A stretch of DNA of 64,000 nucleotides from Streptomyces sp. SA15 (GTDB lineage Bacteria > Actinomycetota > Actinomycetes > Streptomycetales > Streptomycetaceae): NCBI RefSeq assembly GCF_002291145.1, contig NZ_NTGE01000014.1, forward strand, positions 62,001-126,000, written 5' to 3'. A program made the translations under genes and the position numbers. This document shows positions 24,012 to 32,481 of the stretch, piece after piece (positions within the stretch are counted from its first letter, which is position 1; the number at the start of each line of letters is the position of its first letter). The notes under the pieces are model-generated. The model saw only the letters and a program-made list of their open reading frames with translations, did no database searches and had not been told where the DNA came from.

Positions 24012-25372
24012 CCGAGTGGAGCTACACAGTCAAGATCTGGGCTATCCGCAAGCGCGACTATCGGAAGCCCTACCAGCTCCGCTGGAAGGTGGGCACCCGC
24101 CCACACTCGGAGTCGTTCCTGACCTCGGGCCTGGCGGAGAGTCGCCGGGCCCAACTCATTACGGCGGCCCGCGAGGGAGAGCCGTTCGACGTGGACAGCG
24201 GACTGCCCAAGTCCATGGTCATTAAAGAGCGGGACATCTCGTGGTACGAGCACGCTCGCAACTACATCAAGATGAAGTGGGACGACTCCCCCGGCTCCAC
24301 ACGTCGCACATTGGCCGAAGCCATGGCGACCGTGACGCCCACCTTCGTGAAGGACACCAAGGGCATGCCAGACGCCAGACTGGTCCGGCGTGCCCTCTAC
24401 AGCTGGGCGTTCAACAAGAACCGCTGGGATGAGGAGATCCCCGCCGACGTGGTCAAGGTCCTGAACTGGTTCGAGCGCAAGTCGCTGCCCACGTCAGCGC
24501 TCTCTGACCGCCTGCTCGTACGGGCCGCTCTCAGCGCCCTCTCCAAGAAGCTGGACGGCAAGACCGCAGCGCCGGGAACGATCAGCCGAAAGCGTGCGAT
24601 CTTCTACAACTCCCTTGAGTACGCGGTGGAGGCCGAACTTCTCACTGACAACCCGCTCACCCGCATCAAGTGGAAGGCACCGGAGCAGGTAGTAGAGGAG
24701 GTGGACCCTGCCTGTGTGCCGAACCCCGGGCAAGCGGCCAAGCTGCTCGTTGCCGTGCGGGACCAGAGTTCGCGTGGTCGCCGTCTCGTGGCGTTCTTCG
24801 GCTGCATGTACTACGCGGCCGCGCGGCCGGCGGAAGTCATTGGGCTACGACGCCAGGACTGCGACCTGCCCCGGCTCGGGTGGGGCCTGCTCCGTCTCAG
24901 GGAGACTCGCCCCCGCTCTGGCTCAGCCTGGACAGACAGCGGCGAGGCACACGACAAGCGGGGGCTGAAGCACCGTCCACGGAAGGCCGTCCGACACGTG
25001 CCGATACCTCCCGAACTGGTTGCCCTGCTGCGGTGGCACCTCATGGCTTACGGCACGGCTTCCGACGGCCGTCTGTTCCAGACGATGCGCGGTGGGCTGA
25101 TCCAGGACACCGGCTATGGGGAAGTCTGGGCCGAAGCTCGCACACGGGCCTTGACCCCGACTGAGTTCGAGTCGGTGTTGGCCAAGCGTCCGTATGATCT
25201 TCGTCATGCTGCGGTGTCCACGTGGCTCAGCTCTGGCGTGGAACCTCAGCTCGTGGCGGAGCGCGCTGGCCACAGCGTGGCGGTGCTCTTCCGGGTGTAC
25301 GCCAAGTTCCTCAAGGACGGCGACGACGCCGCGAACGCCAAGATCTCTGCTCGACTGGGACAGGGCGGGTGA
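24008..25372 (+). CDS. int: Tyrosine-recombinase integrase
   Basis: 454 residues. An N-terminal arm-binding part is followed by a SAM-like core-binding domain (about 70-230). The catalytic domain carries Arg273 (AARPAEV), Arg399 next to His400 in the D-L-R-H box (YDLRHAAVSTWL), the AGHS histidine and the nucleophile Tyr431 (FRVYAKFL). All catalytic residues are present. It uses the tRNA-Tyr 3' end as core site and lies 152 bp from attR. GTG start 24008 overlaps xis by 4 nt. Confidence 0.95.
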   Translation: MTEWSYTVKIWAIRKRDYRKPYQLRWKVGTRPHSESFLTSGLAESRRAQLITAAREGEPFDVDSGLPKSMVIKERDISWYEHARNYIKMKWDDSPGSTRRTLAEAMATVTPTFVKDTKGMPDARLVRRALYSWAFNKNRWDEEIPADVVKVLNWFERKSLPTSALSDRLLVRAALSALSKKLDGKTAAPGTISRKRAIFYNSLEYAVEAELLTDNPLTRIKWKAPEQVVEEVDPACVPNPGQAAKLLVAVRDQSSRGRRLVAFFGCMYYAAARPAEVIGLRRQDCDLPRLGWGLLRLRETRPRSGSAWTDSGEAHDKRGLKHRPRKAVRHVPIPPELVALLRWHLMAYGTASDGRLFQTMRGGLIQDTGYGEVWAEARTRALTPTEFESVLAKRPYDLRHAAVSTWLSSGVEPQLVAERAGHSVAVLFRVYAKFLKDGDDAANAKISARLGQGG

Positions 25373-25385
25373 CGGGCCGAAAATC

Positions 25386-25404
25386 CCGTCCACGCCCCGT
25401 CCAC
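25386..25404. promoter_or_regulatory. Right arm-site candidate: CCGTCCAC twice, 11 bp apart
   Basis: CCGTCCAC at 25386-25393 and 25397-25404, same orientation and same 11-bp phase as the pair near attL. It begins 13 bp after the int stop and ends 120 bp before the attR core. Confidence 0.55.
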
Positions 25405-25468
25405 ACACAACGAGATAGGGCGTTCGAACGCGAGACAGAGTGAGACAGCCAGCTGATCACAGGGGTGC

Positions 25469-25521
25469 ATGACGAAGGGCCCGTGACCTGCCAAAATGGC
25501 AGGTCACGGGCCCTTCGTCAT
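25469..25521. terminator. Perfect 25-bp hairpin between int and tRNA-Tyr
   Basis: ATGACGAAGGGCCCGTGACC and five more bases (25469-25493) are the exact reverse complement of 25497-25521, with an AAA loop. The stem starts 4 nt past the tRNA-Tyr 3' end on the minus strand and 96 bp past the int stop on the plus strand, so it can stop transcription from both sides. It is part of the AICE. Confidence 0.85.
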
Positions 25522-25524
25522 CGT

Positions 25525-25577
25525 GTGGCGGCGCCAGGATTCGAACCTGGGAAGGCTGAGCCGGCAGATTTACAGTC
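25525..25577. repeat. attR, 53-bp core shared with attL
   Basis: Identical to 10050-10102. The element supplies or restores the 3' part of the tRNA here, leaving a complete tRNA-Tyr at this end. Confidence 0.93.
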
Positions 25578-25607
25578 TGCTCCCTTTGGCCGCTCGGGCA
25601 CACCGCC
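25526..25607 (-). tRNA. tRNA-Tyr (GTA), AICE attachment gene
   Basis: 82-nt type II tRNA on the minus strand: acceptor GGCGGTG/CGCCGCC, anticodon arm GCAGA-CTGTAAA-TCTGC (GTA), long variable arm, T arm CCAGG-TTCGAAT-CCTGG, discriminator A. The 3' 52 nt coincide with attR. The interval 25,608-25,840 beyond it shows no gene. Confidence 0.95.
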
Positions 25608-25840
25608 GGGGTTGCTGCCCTTCGAACCGCTTTTTGGCGGTGCTCCGTGGCAACGACGTAAACAATACCCGATACGGAGGGGTGCTTCGCCACCCGATTG
25701 ATCTGCGCTCGGAGGCCGGGGGATGGCTAGGCTTGTCCGGATGCGGCCCGGGACGACGCCGGGCTCGGCGGCCACCCCCACGTACGCCGATACGCACTCG
25801 TACGCACCCGACACGCACCCGATACAAGGAGCCACAGGAC

Positions 25841-26329
25841 ATGGCCGACTCCAGTTTCGACATCGTCTCGAAGGTCGAGCGGCAGGAGGTCGACAACGCC
25901 CTCAACCAGGCCGCCAAGGAGGTCTCGCAGCGCTATGACTTCAAGGGCGTGGGCGCCTCGATCTCGTGGTCCGGTGACCAGATCCTGATGGAGGCGAACT
26001 CCGAGGACCGGGTGAAGGCTGTCCTCGACGTCTTCCAGTCCAAGCTGATCAAGCGCGGGATCTCGCTGAAGGCGCTGGACGCGGGCGAGCCCCAGCTGTC
26101 CGGCAAGGACTACAAGATCTTCGCCTCGATCCAGGAGGGCATCTCCCAGGACAACGCCAAGAAGGTGGCGAAGATCATCCGCGACGAAGGCCCGAAAGGC
26201 GTGAAGGCCCAGGTGCAGGGGGACGAACTGCGGGTCAGTTCGAAGAGCCGCGACGACCTGCAGGCCGTCATCTCCCTGCTGAAGGGCAAGGACTTCGACT
26301 TCGCGATCCAGTTCGTGAACTACCGGTAG
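25841..26329 (+). CDS. yajQ: YajQ family nucleotide-binding protein (UPF0234)
   Basis: 162-residue cytosolic protein with two ferredoxin-like halves: [36 protein letters not shown], then [52 protein letters not shown] and the C-terminal [15 protein letters not shown]. Members bind cyclic di-GMP in Xanthomonas and nucleotides or RNA elsewhere; the role in Streptomyces is unclear. Ribosome site AAGGAG lies 12 nt before ATG. The last 18 bp including the TAG stop are duplicated in tandem. Confidence 0.95.
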   Translation: MADSSFDIVSKVERQEVDNALNQAAKEVSQRYDFKGVGASISWSGDQILMEANSEDRVKAVLDVFQSKLIKRGISLKALDAGEPQLSGKDYKIFASIQEGISQDNAKKVAKIIRDEGPKGVKAQVQGDELRVSSKSRDDLQAVISLLKGKDFDFAIQFVNYR

Positions 26330-26347
26330 TTCGTGAGCTGCCGGTAG
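26312..26347 (+). repeat. 18-bp tandem duplication spanning the yajQ stop codon
   Basis: TTCGTGAACTACCGGTAG (26312-26329) is followed by TTCGTGAGCTGCCGGTAG (26330-26347), 16 of 18 identical, so a second in-frame TAG stands six codons after the first. Confidence 0.9.
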
Positions 26348-26400
26348 TCCGAGTACTCCGAGCGCATGGCGGCGGAGCATCGCGGCACTCGTGTACGAGG

Positions 26401-26429
26401 AAGGGTGGGCACCGCCGGTGCCCACCCTT
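26401..26429. terminator. Bidirectional terminator hairpin, yajQ/ymgE-like
   Basis: Perfect 13-bp stem AAGGGTGGGCACC/GGTGCCCACCCTT with a 3-nt loop, between the converging ends of yajQ (26329) and the small membrane protein gene (26461); a T-rich tail (TCTCCTCT) follows on the plus strand. Confidence 0.85.
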
Positions 26430-26460
26430 CTCCTCTGCCGGCCGCGGTCCGGGGCTGTGC

Positions 26461-26727
26461 TCAGTCGCGCGAGTTGCCGAACAGGAGGCGGTAGGCGATC
26501 AGGAGGACCAGCGAGCCGCCGATCGCCGCCGCCCAGGTGGCGCCGTCGTAGAAGTCCTTGGTGATCGGGTGGTCCAGCCAGCGGGCCGATATCCAGCCGC
26601 CGATGAACGCGCCCGAGATGCCGATGAGGGTCGTGCCGATGAAGCCGCCCGGGTCACGGCCCGGTAGCAGGAACTTGGCGATGGCTCCGGCCAGCAGCCC
26701 CAGGATGATCCAACCAATGATGCCCAT
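26461..26727 (-). CDS. GlsB/YeaQ/YmgE family small membrane protein
   Basis: 88 residues with three membrane segments and the family pattern MGIIGWIILGLLAGAIAKFLLPGRDPGGFIGTTLIGISGAFIGGWIS. These transglycosylase-associated-type proteins are stress-linked inner membrane proteins of unknown biochemical role. ATG 26727 is set by the N-terminal MGIIGWII; the open frame extends upstream without homology. Divergent from the APC permease gene with 219 bp between the starts, which should hold both promoters. Confidence 0.9.
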   Translation of the reverse strand: MGIIGWIILGLLAGAIAKFLLPGRDPGGFIGTTLIGISGAFIGGWISARWLDHPITKDFYDGATWAAAIGGSLVLLIAYRLLFGNSRD

Positions 26728-26946
26728 GCCGTGAACCTGCCCTTCCGTGCTGTGCCCGCACTGTCCCGGCGCTGTGATCTTCGTCGCGTCGGGCGGTTCT
26801 CGCGGGTCGTGCGCGGTGCGCGTGCCGCATGCGTCTGCCGCGTGAGCCACGCGCGTACTGCTTGCCGCGCGAGTGTTCGTGCCGTGTTGATGAAGAGGAC
26901 GTCACCGCTGCACCCGGCGGTTGCAGCGATCAGTAGGGTGCGGCGC

Positions 26947-28191
26947 ATGACACGTTCTGGCGCCGAGCTGCGGCGCACCCTGGGGATCGGGGACGCGGTC
27001 GTCATCGGACTGGGCTCGATGATCGGTGCCGGGATCTTCGCCGCGCTGGGCCCCGCGGCGCGTGCGGCCGGGTCCGGGCTGCTGCTCGGACTCGCGGTCG
27101 CCGCCGTCGTCGCCTACTGCAATGCCACCTCCTCCGCGCGGCTGGCCGCCCTGTACCCGGCGTCCGGTGGCACGTATGTGTACGGGCGCGAGCGGCTCGG
27201 TGCGTTCTGGGGTTATCTCGCGGGCTGGTCGTTCGTGGTGGGGAAGACGGCCTCCTGTGCGGCGATGGCGCTCACTGTGGGGGCGTACGTCTGGCCGGGG
27301 CAGGCGCACGCCGTGGCGGTCGGGGCCGTGGTGGCGCTGACCGCGGTGAACTACGGCGGCGTCCAGAAGTCGGCCTGGCTGACCCGGGCGATCGTGGCGG
27401 TGGTCCTGGCGGTCCTCGCTTCCGTGGTGGTCGTGTCTCTGGGGTCCGACGCCTCCGATGCCGGGCGGCTGGACATCGGGGCGTCGGGCGGTGCGGGCGG
27501 GGTACTTCAGGCGGCCGGCCTGCTGTTCTTCGCGTTCGCCGGGTACGCGCGGATCGCGACCCTCGGCGAGGAGGTACGGGATCCGGCGCGCACCATTCCC
27601 CGTGCGATCCCGCTGGCTCTGGGCATCACGCTGGCGGTGTATGCGTGTGTGGCGGTGGCTGTACTTTCCGTGCTGGGGGAGGGCGGTCTCGGACGGGCGG
27701 ACGCGCCGCTGGCCGATGCGGTGCGCGCGGCCGGGGTGCCGGGGCTCGTGCCGGTCGTGCGGGTGGGAGCCGCGGTGGCCGCGCTGGGTTCGCTGCTCGC
27801 CCTGATCCTGGGCGTCTCGCGGACGACGCTGGCCATGGCCCGGGACCGGCATCTGCCCGGCGCGCTGGCCGCCGTACATCCGCGCTTCCATGTGCCGCAC
27901 CGGGCCGAGCTGGCCGTGGGCGTGGTGGTCGCGGTTCTGGCCGCCACGATGGACGTACGAGGCGCGATCGGGTTCTCCTCCTTCGGTGTGCTGGCGTACT
28001 ACGCGGTGGCCAACGCGTCGGCCTGGACGCTCGGTTCGGCTCCGGCGGCGCGGGTGGTGCCGGCGGTGGGGCTGCTCGGGTGCGTGGTGCTGGCGTTCGC
28101 GCTGCCGACGGTCTCGGTGGTCGTGGGGGCGGGTATGCTCGCCGTCGGTGCGATCGCGTACGGCGTGCGGCGGTGGGCGACGGCGCGGTAG
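26947..28191 (+). CDS. APC-superfamily amino acid permease
   Basis: 414 residues and about 12 membrane spans. The first span has the APC hallmark GIGDAVVIGLGSMIGAGIFAALG with the unwound GAGIF substrate site, followed by YPASGGTYVYGRERLGAFWGYLAGW and FFAFAGYARIATLGEEVRDPARTIPRAI (span 6 to loop). The substrate is an amino acid or polyamine taken up with a proton; specificity cannot be read from sequence. The C-terminus is shorter than in 14-span members. ATG 26947 follows the sequence GTGCGGCGC without a strong ribosome site. Confidence 0.88.
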   Translation: MTRSGAELRRTLGIGDAVVIGLGSMIGAGIFAALGPAARAAGSGLLLGLAVAAVVAYCNATSSARLAALYPASGGTYVYGRERLGAFWGYLAGWSFVVGKTASCAAMALTVGAYVWPGQAHAVAVGAVVALTAVNYGGVQKSAWLTRAIVAVVLAVLASVVVVSLGSDASDAGRLDIGASGGAGGVLQAAGLLFFAFAGYARIATLGEEVRDPARTIPRAIPLALGITLAVYACVAVAVLSVLGEGGLGRADAPLADAVRAAGVPGLVPVVRVGAAVAALGSLLALILGVSRTTLAMARDRHLPGALAAVHPRFHVPHRAELAVGVVVAVLAATMDVRGAIGFSSFGVLAYYAVANASAWTLGSAPAARVVPAVGLLGCVVLAFALPTVSVVVGAGMLAVGAIAYGVRRWATAR

Positions 28192-28343
28192 TAGTCGAGG
28201 TGGAGTCGGGAAGGTGTCGCGACGCGTACGCACATCACCCATTGCCATCGGCTGATCGCTCTGAGTCATGCCTCCATCATGCGCGGCGCCACTGACAATC
28301 GGGCGGGGCTGTGGACAACCGCCGACCTGTGGAAAACCTGTGG

Positions 28344-29501
28344 TCAGGCGAGGCGGACCTCGACGCCCTTCCCCGTCAGGAAGGTGAGCAGTTCGTCGAA
28401 GGTCGAGGAGCGGTGGTCGACGTGCGGGGTGACGCCGAGGCAGGTGCGGGCGACGTGGGCGTCATGCCACACGAGGGTGAAGGGCGGGGCGGCGCCCCAG
28501 TGGCCTCGGAGGCAGTCGTTGAGGGCGTCGAGGCCCCAGCCGAAGTACCCGCCGGGTCCGTTCACCGCCTCGCCCAGGGCGCAGAAGAAGCCGGGGTTGT
28601 CGGTGATGTGACGGCCATCGAGGTGATACGTGATTCCGGAGACTTTGTCCGGTGATCCGTACTCGTGGTTGGCCAAGGCCGTGCGCAGCCAGAACTCACG
28701 ACCTTCCGGACCGCACCTCGCCCACCGGTTGGGCTTCGCAGGCCGCCCGTCCCCCCACAGCTCCCACACCTCACGGGCCGCGAGAGGGGGCCGGTCTGAC
28801 CACAGGTCGAGGGTGAGGTCGACCAGGCCCGGACCGTGGGCGGACGGGATCCAGGCCCGCAGCTCGCCCTCGGCGGCGGCCTGCACGGGCAGGCCGGACG
28901 AGTCGATGCGCAGGACCTTCGCATGACCGAGGTCCTCCTCGCCGGCATCCAGCGCGGCGCGCAGGGCTCCTCGCGGCGAACAGCCCAGCAGTCGCAGTGG
29001 GGGCTCCAAGGGCTCGTCCCCGACCTCTCGCACCTGAGCCAGGTCGCGACAGGTGCCGCACGGGTCGCCGTCCGTGCCCGACAGGCGGTAGCCCTGGGAC
29101 AGCGGAGGGCACTGCGGATAGTCGTACGGGTTGTCGTCGGACTCTCGTCCCTCGACCGTGACGTCCCGGAGCGTCAGATCACGGGCGCAGGCGCGGTCAC
29201 CCAGGACGCGTACGTCCTCCAGGTGCCACTCCCCCACCGCCGTACCGGACTTGGTAAGGATCTCCAGGGTGAGGGAGCCGAGCGGTGCCGGACCGTCGGT
29301 ACGCGCGCGGGCGAGGGCTGTCCGCAGCTCGCCCTCGGGAGCGCAGCCGAGCAGTTCGTACGTCCCGCGGACGGGAGGCGGAGGGTCGGCGAACAGGTCG
29401 GCCGCGTCCTGACACAGCGCCCACGTCTCCTCGTAATTCTCCTGGCCCTCGAATTCGGCCTCTTGGTCGTACGACAGCAGGACGTACTTCGGCCTCCCCA
29501 C
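28344..29501 (-). CDS. Large barstar-domain protein
   Basis: 385 residues. The C-terminal 100 residues (GITYHLDGRHITDNPGFFCALGEAVNGPGGYFGWGLDALNDCLRGHWG) form a barstar fold, which inhibits barnase-type ribonucleases. The N-terminal 270 residues contain two related blocks (PVRGTYELLGCAPEGELRTAL; EPPLRLLGCSPRGALRAAL) and a CGTC pair but no recognised domain. No ribonuclease gene is nearby. It starts 15 bp after yccF and is probably the third gene of htpX-yccF-barstar. Confidence 0.8.
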   Translation of the reverse strand: MGRPKYVLLSYDQEAEFEGQENYEETWALCQDAADLFADPPPPVRGTYELLGCAPEGELRTALARARTDGPAPLGSLTLEILTKSGTAVGEWHLEDVRVLGDRACARDLTLRDVTVEGRESDDNPYDYPQCPPLSQGYRLSGTDGDPCGTCRDLAQVREVGDEPLEPPLRLLGCSPRGALRAALDAGEEDLGHAKVLRIDSSGLPVQAAAEGELRAWIPSAHGPGLVDLTLDLWSDRPPLAAREVWELWGDGRPAKPNRWARCGPEGREFWLRTALANHEYGSPDKVSGITYHLDGRHITDNPGFFCALGEAVNGPGGYFGWGLDALNDCLRGHWGAAPPFTLVWHDAHVARTCLGVTPHVDHRSSTFDELLTFLTGKGVEVRLA

Positions 29502-29516
29502 CCCCTGGCCCGCCTG

Positions 29517-29909
29517 TCAGCGTGCCGCGAACGGCTGGTCCGTGCGCACGATGTCGCGTCCCAGTGGGAGCAGCGACACCGGGATCAGCTTGAAGTTGGC
29601 GATGCCGAACGGGATGCCGATGATCGTGATGCACAGGGCGATGCCGGTGACGATGTGGGCGAGGGCCAGCCACCAGCCGGCGAGGACCAGCCAGAGGACG
29701 TTGCCGATGCAGGAGGGCGCGCCGGCGTCTCGGCGCTCGACCGTCGTGTACCCGAAGGGCCACAGGGCGTATACGCCGATACGGAAGGCCGCGATGCCGA
29801 AGGGAATGCCGATGATGGTGATGCAGAGCAGCACGCCCGCGGCCAGGTAGCCGAGGAACAGCCAGAAGCCGCTCAGCACGAGCCATATGACGTTCAGGAT
29901 GGTTTTCAC
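29517..29909 (-). CDS. YccF-domain inner membrane protein
   Basis: 130 residues with two copies of the YccF unit ([40 protein letters not shown] and [39 protein letters not shown]), each contributing two membrane spans. Function unknown. GTG 29909 overlaps the htpX stop by 4 nt (GTGA), so it is translationally coupled to htpX. Confidence 0.9.
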   Translation of the reverse strand: MKTILNVIWLVLSGFWLFLGYLAAGVLLCITIIGIPFGIAAFRIGVYALWPFGYTTVERRDAGAPSCIGNVLWLVLAGWWLALAHIVTGIALCITIIGIPFGIANFKLIPVSLLPLGRDIVRTDQPFAAR

Positions 29910-30769
29910 TGTGGGGGACCTGCCATCTTCTCGAGCCGGGCGATGCGCTCCGCCATCGGCGGGTGTGTCGAGAACATCCTGGAGAGTCCCTGGCCAGGGC
30001 GGAAGGGGTTCGCGATCATCATGTGGCTCGCGGTCTCGATACGGGGCTCCGGTGGCAGGGGAAGCTGCTTGGTGCCGAGTTCCAGCTTGCGCAGCGCGCT
30101 GGCGAGGGCGAGGGGGTCGCCGGTGAGCTGGGATCCGGACGCGTCGGCCTCGTACTCCCTGGAGCGGCTGATGGCCAGCTGGATGAGGGTGGCCGCGAGC
30201 GGGCCCAGGATCATGATCAGCAGCATGCCGAGGAGTCCGGGGCCGTCGTCGTCGTCCGAGCGGCCGATCGGGATCAGCCAGGCGAAGTTGACCAGGAACA
30301 TGATCACGGAGGCGAGGGCGCCGGCGACCGAGGAGATCAGGATGTCGCGGTTGTAGACGTGGCTGAGCTCGTGGCCGATGACACCGCGCAGTTCCCGCTC
30401 GTCCAGGAGGCGCAGGATCCCGTCGGTGCAGCACACGGCGGCGTTGCGCGGGTTGCGGCCGGTCGCGAAGGCGTTGGGTGCCTCGGTCGGGGAGATGTAC
30501 AGGCGCGGCATGGGCTGGCGGGCCTGAGTGGAGAGTTCGCGGACCATGCGGTAGAGGGCCGGGGCCTCGAACTCGCTGACCGGGCGGGCCCGCATCGCGC
30601 GTAGAGCCAGTTTGTCGCTGTTCCAGTACGCATACGCGTTCGTTCCCAGGGCGATCAGGACCGCGACGACGAGCCCCATGCGGCCGAAGAAGCTGCCGAT
30701 GACGATGATGAGTGCGGACAGTCCCCCGAGGAGTACTGCGGTCCTGAGCCCGTTGTGCCGGCGGTGCAC
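29906..30769 (-). CDS. htpX: HtpX-like zinc metalloprotease
   Basis: Membrane M48 protease of 287 residues that degrades misfolded membrane proteins. Two N-terminal spans ([36 protein letters not shown]), then [20 protein letters not shown], the zinc motif HELSH, two more spans, and the third zinc ligand in [10 protein letters not shown]; the end is [18 protein letters not shown] 30769 is chosen because GGAGGG lies 7 nt upstream; the frame is open to 30835. An imperfect dyad CCACTGG/CCAGTGG at 30832-30860 may be a regulatory site. Confidence 0.92.
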   Translation of the reverse strand: MHRRHNGLRTAVLLGGLSALIIVIGSFFGRMGLVVAVLIALGTNAYAYWNSDKLALRAMRARPVSEFEAPALYRMVRELSTQARQPMPRLYISPTEAPNAFATGRNPRNAAVCCTDGILRLLDERELRGVIGHELSHVYNRDILISSVAGALASVIMFLVNFAWLIPIGRSDDDDGPGLLGMLLIMILGPLAATLIQLAISRSREYEADASGSQLTGDPLALASALRKLELGTKQLPLPPEPRIETASHMMIANPFRPGQGLSRMFSTHPPMAERIARLEKMAGPPQ

Positions 30770-30957
30770 GGTACGCCCTCCAAGTCGTGCAGCAGGGGAA
30801 CCCTTTGCTTGCTGATCTCCGATGTCCGATTCCACTGGTGCGTGGTGTCACGTCCAGTGGACCCTCCCGTACTGGTCAACGCCAGGCGAGGGCCACTAGT
30901 TCCCTTGTGCGTGCGGTGCCGGGCGTGCGCCGTACGAGTGACAGCGGCGGTAGGCGC

Positions 30958-32481
30958 TCAGAAGAGCCCGGTGTCGGTGAAGCGCAGGATCAGCTGGGGT
31001 GCTCCGGACAGGGCGATGCCGAGGACGCCGGTCAGGGCCATCGTGGCGGTCACGGGGGCGGGGACGAGGTGCTTCACGGGCGCGCCCTCGGGGGCGCGGA
31101 ACAGCAGGGTCGTCCACTGGAGGTAGTAGAAGAGCGCGATGACGACGTTGACGGCCATGACCACGGCGAGCCAGCCGAGGCCCGCGTCGACGGCCGCGGA
31201 GAAGACCGTGACCTTGGCGAAGAGGCCGACGATACCGGGCGGCAGTCCGGCGAGGCACAGCAGGAAGAAGGCAAGGAGGAGGGCGGCGAGGGGGTTCGAC
31301 GCGTACAGGCCGCGGTAGTCGGAGACCCGGTTGAGGGACTTGGTACGGCCCACCAGTGCGGCGACCGCGAAGGCGCCGAGGTTCACGGCGGCGTACATGA
31401 GGGCGTAGGCGACGGTGGAGCCGATGGACCGCTCGGCGTGGTCGGAGTACGCGGCGGCGGCTATCGGGACGAGGAGATAGCCGGCCTGGCCGACGGAGGA
31501 CCAGGCGAGCAGTCGTACCGCGCTGTACGCGCGCGTGGCCTGCTGCCGGAGGGCGCCGACGTTGCCGACGGTCATGGTGAGGGCGGCCAGCGCGGCGAGG
31601 GCCGGGCCCCAGACGTCGGCGTACGACGGGAGGGCGACGACCGTGACGAGGATCAGGCCGGAGAAGCCGACCGCCTTGCCGACGACCGATAGGTAGGCGG
31701 CGACCGGGAGGGGCGCCCCTACGTAGGTGTCCGGGACCCAGAAGTGGAAGGGGACGGCGGCCGTCTTGAAGGCGAATCCCACAAGGGTGAGGACCACGCC
31801 GGTCTGGGCGAGCGTGTGGAGCTGGCCGTCGACGCTCTGGATCCGGTCGGCGACCTGGGTGAGGTAGAGGGTGCCGGTGGAGGCGTACACGAAGCTGATG
31901 CCCATGAGGCTGACCGCGGTCGCGGTGACGGAGGACAGGAAGAACTTCAGGGCGGCTTCGGAGGACTTGCGGTCGCCGTGCCTCAGGCCGACGAGGGCGA
32001 AGGCGGGCAGGGAGGCCACTTCCAGGGCGACGATCAGGGTCGCGAGGTCGCGGGAGGCCGGCAGGAGGGCGGCGCCGGCCGCGGAGGAGAGCAGCAGGAA
32101 CCAGAACTCCCCTTCGGGGAGTCCCTTGTTGGCGTCCTTCAGGGCGGTGACGGACAGGAGGGCCGCTAGGAGGGCTCCGCCGAGGACCAGGAGTTGGAGG
32201 ACGAGGGTGAAGCGGTCGGCGGTGTAGCTGCACACGTCGGGTGCGCCGGTCAGACAGAAGGTGCTGCGGTCGCCGTCCAGGAGGGGCAGCAGCATGAGTG
32301 TGGAGGCGGCCAGTCCCGCGACCGAGAGCCAGCCCAGCAGCGCCTTCTTGTGCTCGCCGACGAACAGGTCGGCGATGAGGACGACGAGTCCGACGACCGC
32401 GGCGATGGTGGGCGGCGCGATGGCGAGCCAGTCGACGGACTGGACGAGGTTCGCGGCCGGCGGCTGGGCCAGGGAGCTCAT
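30958..32481 (-). CDS. nuoN: NADH-quinone oxidoreductase subunit N
   Basis: 507 residues, about 14 membrane spans, antiporter-like subunit of the complex I membrane arm. The conserved FAFKTAAVPFHFWVPDTYVGAPLPVAAYLSVVGKA holds the discontinuous-helix lysine and proline region, and QQATRAYSAVRLLAWSSVGQAGYLL follows. Last gene of the partial nuo operon; its ATG overlaps the nuoM stop by 4 nt. Confidence 0.94.
   Translation of the reverse strand: MSSLAQPPAANLVQSVDWLAIAPPTIAAVVGLVVLIADLFVGEHKKALLGWLSVAGLAASTLMLLPLLDGDRSTFCLTGAPDVCSYTADRFTLVLQLLVLGGALLAALLSVTALKDANKGLPEGEFWFLLLSSAAGAALLPASRDLATLIVALEVASLPAFALVGLRHGDRKSSEAALKFFLSSVTATAVSLMGISFVYASTGTLYLTQVADRIQSVDGQLHTLAQTGVVLTLVGFAFKTAAVPFHFWVPDTYVGAPLPVAAYLSVVGKAVGFSGLILVTVVALPSYADVWGPALAALAALTMTVGNVGALRQQATRAYSAVRLLAWSSVGQAGYLLVPIAAAAYSDHAERSIGSTVAYALMYAAVNLGAFAVAALVGRTKSLNRVSDYRGLYASNPLAALLLAFFLLCLAGLPPGIVGLFAKVTVFSAAVDAGLGWLAVVMAVNVVIALFYYLQWTTLLFRAPEGAPVKHLVPAPVTATMALTGVLGIALSGAPQLILRFTDTGLF

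Larger units (their letters stand above)
10050..25577. mobile_element. AICE integrated in tRNA-Tyr (prim-pol type)
   Basis: About 15.5 kb bounded by a perfect 53-bp direct repeat of the tRNA-Tyr 3' end (10050-10102 and 25525-25577); only the right copy is part of a complete tRNA. The interior holds the full AICE set: xis-int next to attR, prim-pol plus helicase, FtsK/TraB translocase, SpdB-like proteins, and regulators with a NUDIX domain. The gene order matches prim-pol AICEs of Streptomyces. SLP1 of S. coelicolor uses a tRNA-Tyr site as well. All conserved frames are intact, so the element looks functional. The first 2.4 kb has clearly lower GC than the rest. Confidence 0.92.

Noticed and set aside
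29517..30851. 444-codon minus-strand frame continuing upstream of yccF
   Set aside because: The upstream part is out-of-frame over htpX; the yccF product begins at GTG 29909, which overlaps the htpX stop.
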